Positions 44,524-47,121 of a DNA stretch of 47,121 nucleotides are shown piece by piece. The notes beneath the pieces are model-generated. The model made no database searches, was not told where the DNA came from, and worked only from the letters and a program-made list of their open reading frames with translations. Numbering within the stretch: position 1 is the first letter of the stretch; each line of letters starts with the position of its first letter. The DNA is from an uncultured Bacteroidales bacterium (GTDB taxonomy: Bacteria; Bacteroidota; Bacteroidia; Bacteroidales; Muribaculaceae): assembly GCA_902784675.1 (NCBI GenBank), contig CACZVR010000005.1:1-47121 (forward strand), given 5' to 3'. The position numbers and the translations under genes are program-made.

Positions 44524-45201
44524 TTATTCTTTGAGCAGAGCATCGAGTGCATCCATGTCGAGGAACCTCATTTCACTACTGTCATACTCAAGTATCTCTT
44601 GTTCACTCAATCGGTCAAGCATGGAGACCAGTGTGGTGCGTTGGGTTCCCAGTAGTGAACACAGGTCCTTTTGCTTGAATTTCAAGACGACATCAGTAGC
44701 CCCCGGGGCCACCAATACGTTCATCAGCATCGCCAACCGTTCTTCCAACGACCCGTCTCTTGCCGCGAGAGCCATTGCGATCCCTCGTTGGCTTCCCGAA
44801 CTCAAGAAATTCAAGATGTTAAACAGGAAGACCTTGTCGGTATTGATCATCTTGATGTAATCCCCCTTGAGCAACTGCAGGATACCACAGCCTCCCTCGG
44901 CAAAAGCCGAAAACGGATAGGTAGTATCGCGACCGAACAGGTAGTCAGGTGCCAGGACATTTGGCGTTGCCAAAATCTGTTCCAGAGACACCTTGAGCCT
45001 TGATGAACTCGTCTCCAGTCTCACCTTTCCCGACACGATAAACCTGATGTGTGTGCAAGGATCTCCAGCAGCGACGATTTGCTCGCCACTGCGATACTTG
45101 AGGAAATGAAACGGCAATTTCTCGACAAGTTCAGTGATCTTCTCGGTGCTCACACCCTGAAAGAGCGGCAACTGCATCAACTGTTGGTACATGCTGTTCA
45201 T
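44524..45201 (-). CDS. Crp/Fnr family transcriptional regulator
   Basis: The protein has 225 residues. An N-terminal cyclic-nucleotide-binding-like beta roll (LPLFQGVSTEKI, IRFIVSGKVRLE) is followed by a C-terminal winged helix (FKQKDLCSLLGTQRTTLVSML). No N-terminal Fe-S cysteine cluster of the Fnr kind is present, so the signal is unknown. It is 13 nt after hisS. Confidence 0.87.
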   Translation of the reverse strand: MNSMYQQLMQLPLFQGVSTEKITELVEKLPFHFLKYRSGEQIVAAGDPCTHIRFIVSGKVRLETSSSRLKVSLEQILATPNVLAPDYLFGRDTTYPFSAFAEGGCGILQLLKGDYIKMINTDKVFLFNILNFLSSGSQRGIAMALAARDGSLEERLAMLMNVLVAPGATDVVLKFKQKDLCSLLGTQRTTLVSMLDRLSEQEILEYDSSEMRFLDMDALDALLKE

Positions 45202-45214
45202 GAGCGCATCACTG

Positions 45215-46548
45215 CTATTTGGCCAGGCGTTCTATCATCTGTTCAACAGTGAGGGTAACCTGCTCGCCGCTGGCCATGTCCTTGAGTGCGATGGTGCCGT
45301 TCTGAACTTCGTCAGCACCGACGATAGCCACAAAGGGAATCTGACGGTCGTTGGCATAGTTCATCTGCTTTTTCATCTTTGCACTGTCAGGATACAGCTC
45401 TGCGCTAACGCCAGCGCGACGCAATGCCATGATGTGACTCAGGGATGCCACAGCCTCCTGTTCGCCAAAATTGACGAACATCACCCTTGCCGTCGCCATG
45501 GTGTCGGCAGGATACAAATCGAGAGCGTTGAGCACGTCGTAGATGCGGTCGGCACCGAAGCTGATGCCCACGCCCGACAATCCCGGCATGCCGAACACAC
45601 CCGTCAGGTTGTCATAGCGTCCACCGCCAGTGATGCTGCCGATGGCTACATCCAGAGCTTTGACCTCGAGAATGGTGCCAGTGTAATAATTCAGGCCACG
45701 GGCCAACGACACATCCAGTTCAACGCGAGCACGGGTGCCCAGCGCTGCCACATGGTCAAGGACATAGCGCATCTCCTCGATGCCCTTCATGCCCACTTCG
45801 CTGCTGGCCAACATGCCCGATAATGCTGTGAGACGTTCCTCGTTGGTGCCGTCAAGCGCCAGCAACGGCTGCAGCGTGGCTATCGCCTCGTCGGTCAGGC
45901 CTTTCTCTTTAAGCTCGGTGTTGACATTGTCGATGCCTATTTTATCTAACTTGTCGATTGCGACCGTGATGTCAATGATTTTGTCAGCGGCACCGATGAT
46001 TTCGGCAATGCCGCTCAAAATCTTGCGGTTGTTCAGCTTGATGGCGACATTGATGTTGAAACGGTTGAACACCTCATCGATCATCGTCACCAGTTCCACC
46101 TCGTTCAACAGCGAGTCGCTGCCCACGATATCGGCGTCACACTGATAGAACTCACGATAACGCCCCTTCTGTGGTAACGCTTGAACGGCATCTGCAGGTC
46201 GTTGCGGTGCTGCACGACGTAGCGTGCGAAGGGCACAGTCAAGTCATAACGCAGTCCCTTCTCACTGATCTTGGTTGTCAAGTGCAACGAGTCATGAGCC
46301 GTGAGCAGGTCATCGGGCGCATCCTTAAGGTAGTCACCGCTGTTGAGAATCTTGAACAACAGTTTGTCGCCCTCCTCGCCATACTTGCCCATCAGTGTAG
46401 ACAGGTTCTCGATAGCGGGAGTCTCAATCTGCTGGAAACCATAAAGCAGGAACACGTCCTTAATGGTGTTGAAGATATAATTGCGACGCGCCATCTCGAT
46501 GGGCGAGAAGTCGCGTGTCCCTTTAGGGATTGAAGGTTTTTGTGCCAT
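45215..46548 (-). pseudogene. hisS: Histidyl-tRNA synthetase, interrupted by a 31-nt deletion
   Basis: The first frame starts at ATG 46548 ([16 protein letters not shown]) and holds motif 1. It loses homology after LQMPFKRYH. The second frame resumes with [17 protein letters not shown] and continues through the HisA motifs ([14 protein letters not shown]) and the anticodon-binding domain to 45215. Comparison with the family shows that IQPVWRADRPQ, part of class II motif 2 with its ATP-binding arginine, is missing. hisS is essential, so an assembly or sequencing error is likelier than a true pseudogene. Confidence 0.9.
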
Positions 46549-46577
46549 TATCTGATATTGATCTGTTTTTGTTTTCT

Positions 46578-47121
46578 TTATCTGCGACGGCCACCCAAGA
46601 ACATTACCGCATAGTATAATAATGTGGCCAGCGAGCCCAAAGCAGCCACCACATAGGTGTAGGCGGCAGCCTTCAAGGCATCCTTGGCATAATCCAATTG
46701 CTGACCGCTGGCAATTCCAGAGCCTTCGAGCCACTTGACGGCACGGCGGCTTGCGTCAATCTCAACGGGCAAGGTGACGAAGCTGAACAGCACTGTCAGC
46801 GCGAACATGGCGAGTGCGATGTAGAGCGGAAGTGCTGTGAACTCATACACCAAGACGCCTGCCAGCAACAGCCATTGCACCGTATTGGAAGCGAACGAAA
46901 CGATGGGGACCATCTTGGTGCGCAGTTGCAGCATGCTGTAACCCACCTTGTGCTGCACAGCGTGGCCACACTCATGTGCAGCGACAGCCGCAGCGGCAAT
47001 GCTGTTGGTGGCATAGACCGGTTCACTCAGGTTCACCGTCTTGTTGGCAGGATTGAAATGGTCGGTCAACTGGCCGCTCACGCTAGTCACTTGCACGTCG
47101 CCACAACCATTCTGCTGAAGC
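46578..47121 (-). CDS. Membrane zinc metallopeptidase (YugP-like), partial
   Basis: The visible 180 residues lack the N-terminus, which lies right of the window; the frame stays open to 47121. The zinc motif [11 protein letters not shown] is followed by hydrophobic segments and the conserved [11 protein letters not shown] stretch. This matches the PF04298-type membrane peptidases of the YugP group. The substrate is unknown. The gene is 29 nt before hisS on the same strand. Confidence 0.88.
   Translation of the reverse strand, partial: LQQNGCGDVQVTSVSGQLTDHFNPANKTVNLSEPVYATNSIAAAAVAAHECGHAVQHKVGYSMLQLRTKMVPIVSFASNTVQWLLLAGVLVYEFTALPLYIALAMFALTVLFSFVTLPVEIDASRRAVKWLEGSGIASGQQLDYAKDALKAAAYTYVVAALGSLATLLYYAVMFLGGRRR

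Noticed and set aside
46105-46200. Programmed frameshift in hisS
   Set aside because: There is no slippery heptamer, and 31 nt of a conserved catalytic motif are absent, so frameshifting alone would not restore the enzyme.

Overview
The window is a piece of a mid-GC Bacteroidales chromosome, probably from a gut or oral anaerobe. The evidence is the TAnnTTTG-type -7 boxes, the many lipoproteins with short lipobox signals, the A-rich leaders with little Shine-Dalgarno signal, and the gene families: FGE-like and WG-repeat lipoproteins, a hemerythrin/LuxR pair, and a Bacteroidetes-type lysine fermentation cluster. The family cannot be fixed from sequence reading alone. No tRNA, rRNA, insertion sequence, phage or CRISPR array was recognised.

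Layout. 1-157: tail of a probable M16 peptidase. 273-5149 (minus): two rhomboid proteases, a membrane-anchored EEP hydrolase and an M3 peptidase lipoprotein that is frameshifted near its end. 5361-5645: HU. 5998-7185 (minus): dicarboxylate/amino acid symporter, divergent from an acyltransferase-like gene and a Wzx-type flippase (7274-9659). 9885-12316: greA, a HIT protein and an NhaC-family antiporter. 12386-27277 (minus): a 15-gene run encoding lysine fermentation to butyrate. 27568-29567 (minus): groS-groL. 29818-32376: WG-repeat lipoprotein, queD, queE. 32515-35633 (minus): fabD, an FGE-like lipoprotein, queC, queF. 35711-38703 (minus): glutamine amidotransferase, HD protein, Mla-type ABC ATPase and permease. 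38772-47121 (minus): LuxR regulator, hemerythrin sensor, LTA-synthase-like sulfatase, UmuD-like protease, MBL hydrolase, two lipoproteins, Crp/Fnr regulator, hisS (frameshifted here) and a partial zinc peptidase.

How the main operon works. KamA makes L-beta-lysine and KamDE makes 3,5-diaminohexanoate. Kdd oxidises this, and Kce with acetyl-CoA gives 3-aminobutyryl-CoA plus acetoacetate. Kal releases ammonia to give crotonyl-CoA, and Bcd with EtfAB reduces it to butyryl-CoA. The CoA-transferase swaps CoA with acetoacetate to release butyrate, and Hbd and Crt can feed acetoacetyl-CoA back to crotonyl-CoA. KamB and KamC look like accessory ATPases for the B12 aminomutase. Thiolase is not in the window.

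The least explained signal lies between genes. Many spacers, inside the lysine operon and also at groES-groEL, queD-queE and mlaF-HD, are built from degenerate 7-nt units (ACTAAGG, ACTAGAA, TTAGGCN, CCTAAAN, AGATAAN). They are arranged as quasi-palindromes, several around a shared GTTGGCGGATGCCAAC-like core, and run up to the next start codon in a constant orientation. Most units carry a stop codon, and because 7 is not a multiple of 3 successive units close all reading frames. I regard this as the best candidate for something undescribed.

Two conserved genes (dcp-like and hisS) carry short out-of-frame deletions at microhomologies. At least the hisS one is probably an assembly or sequencing error.
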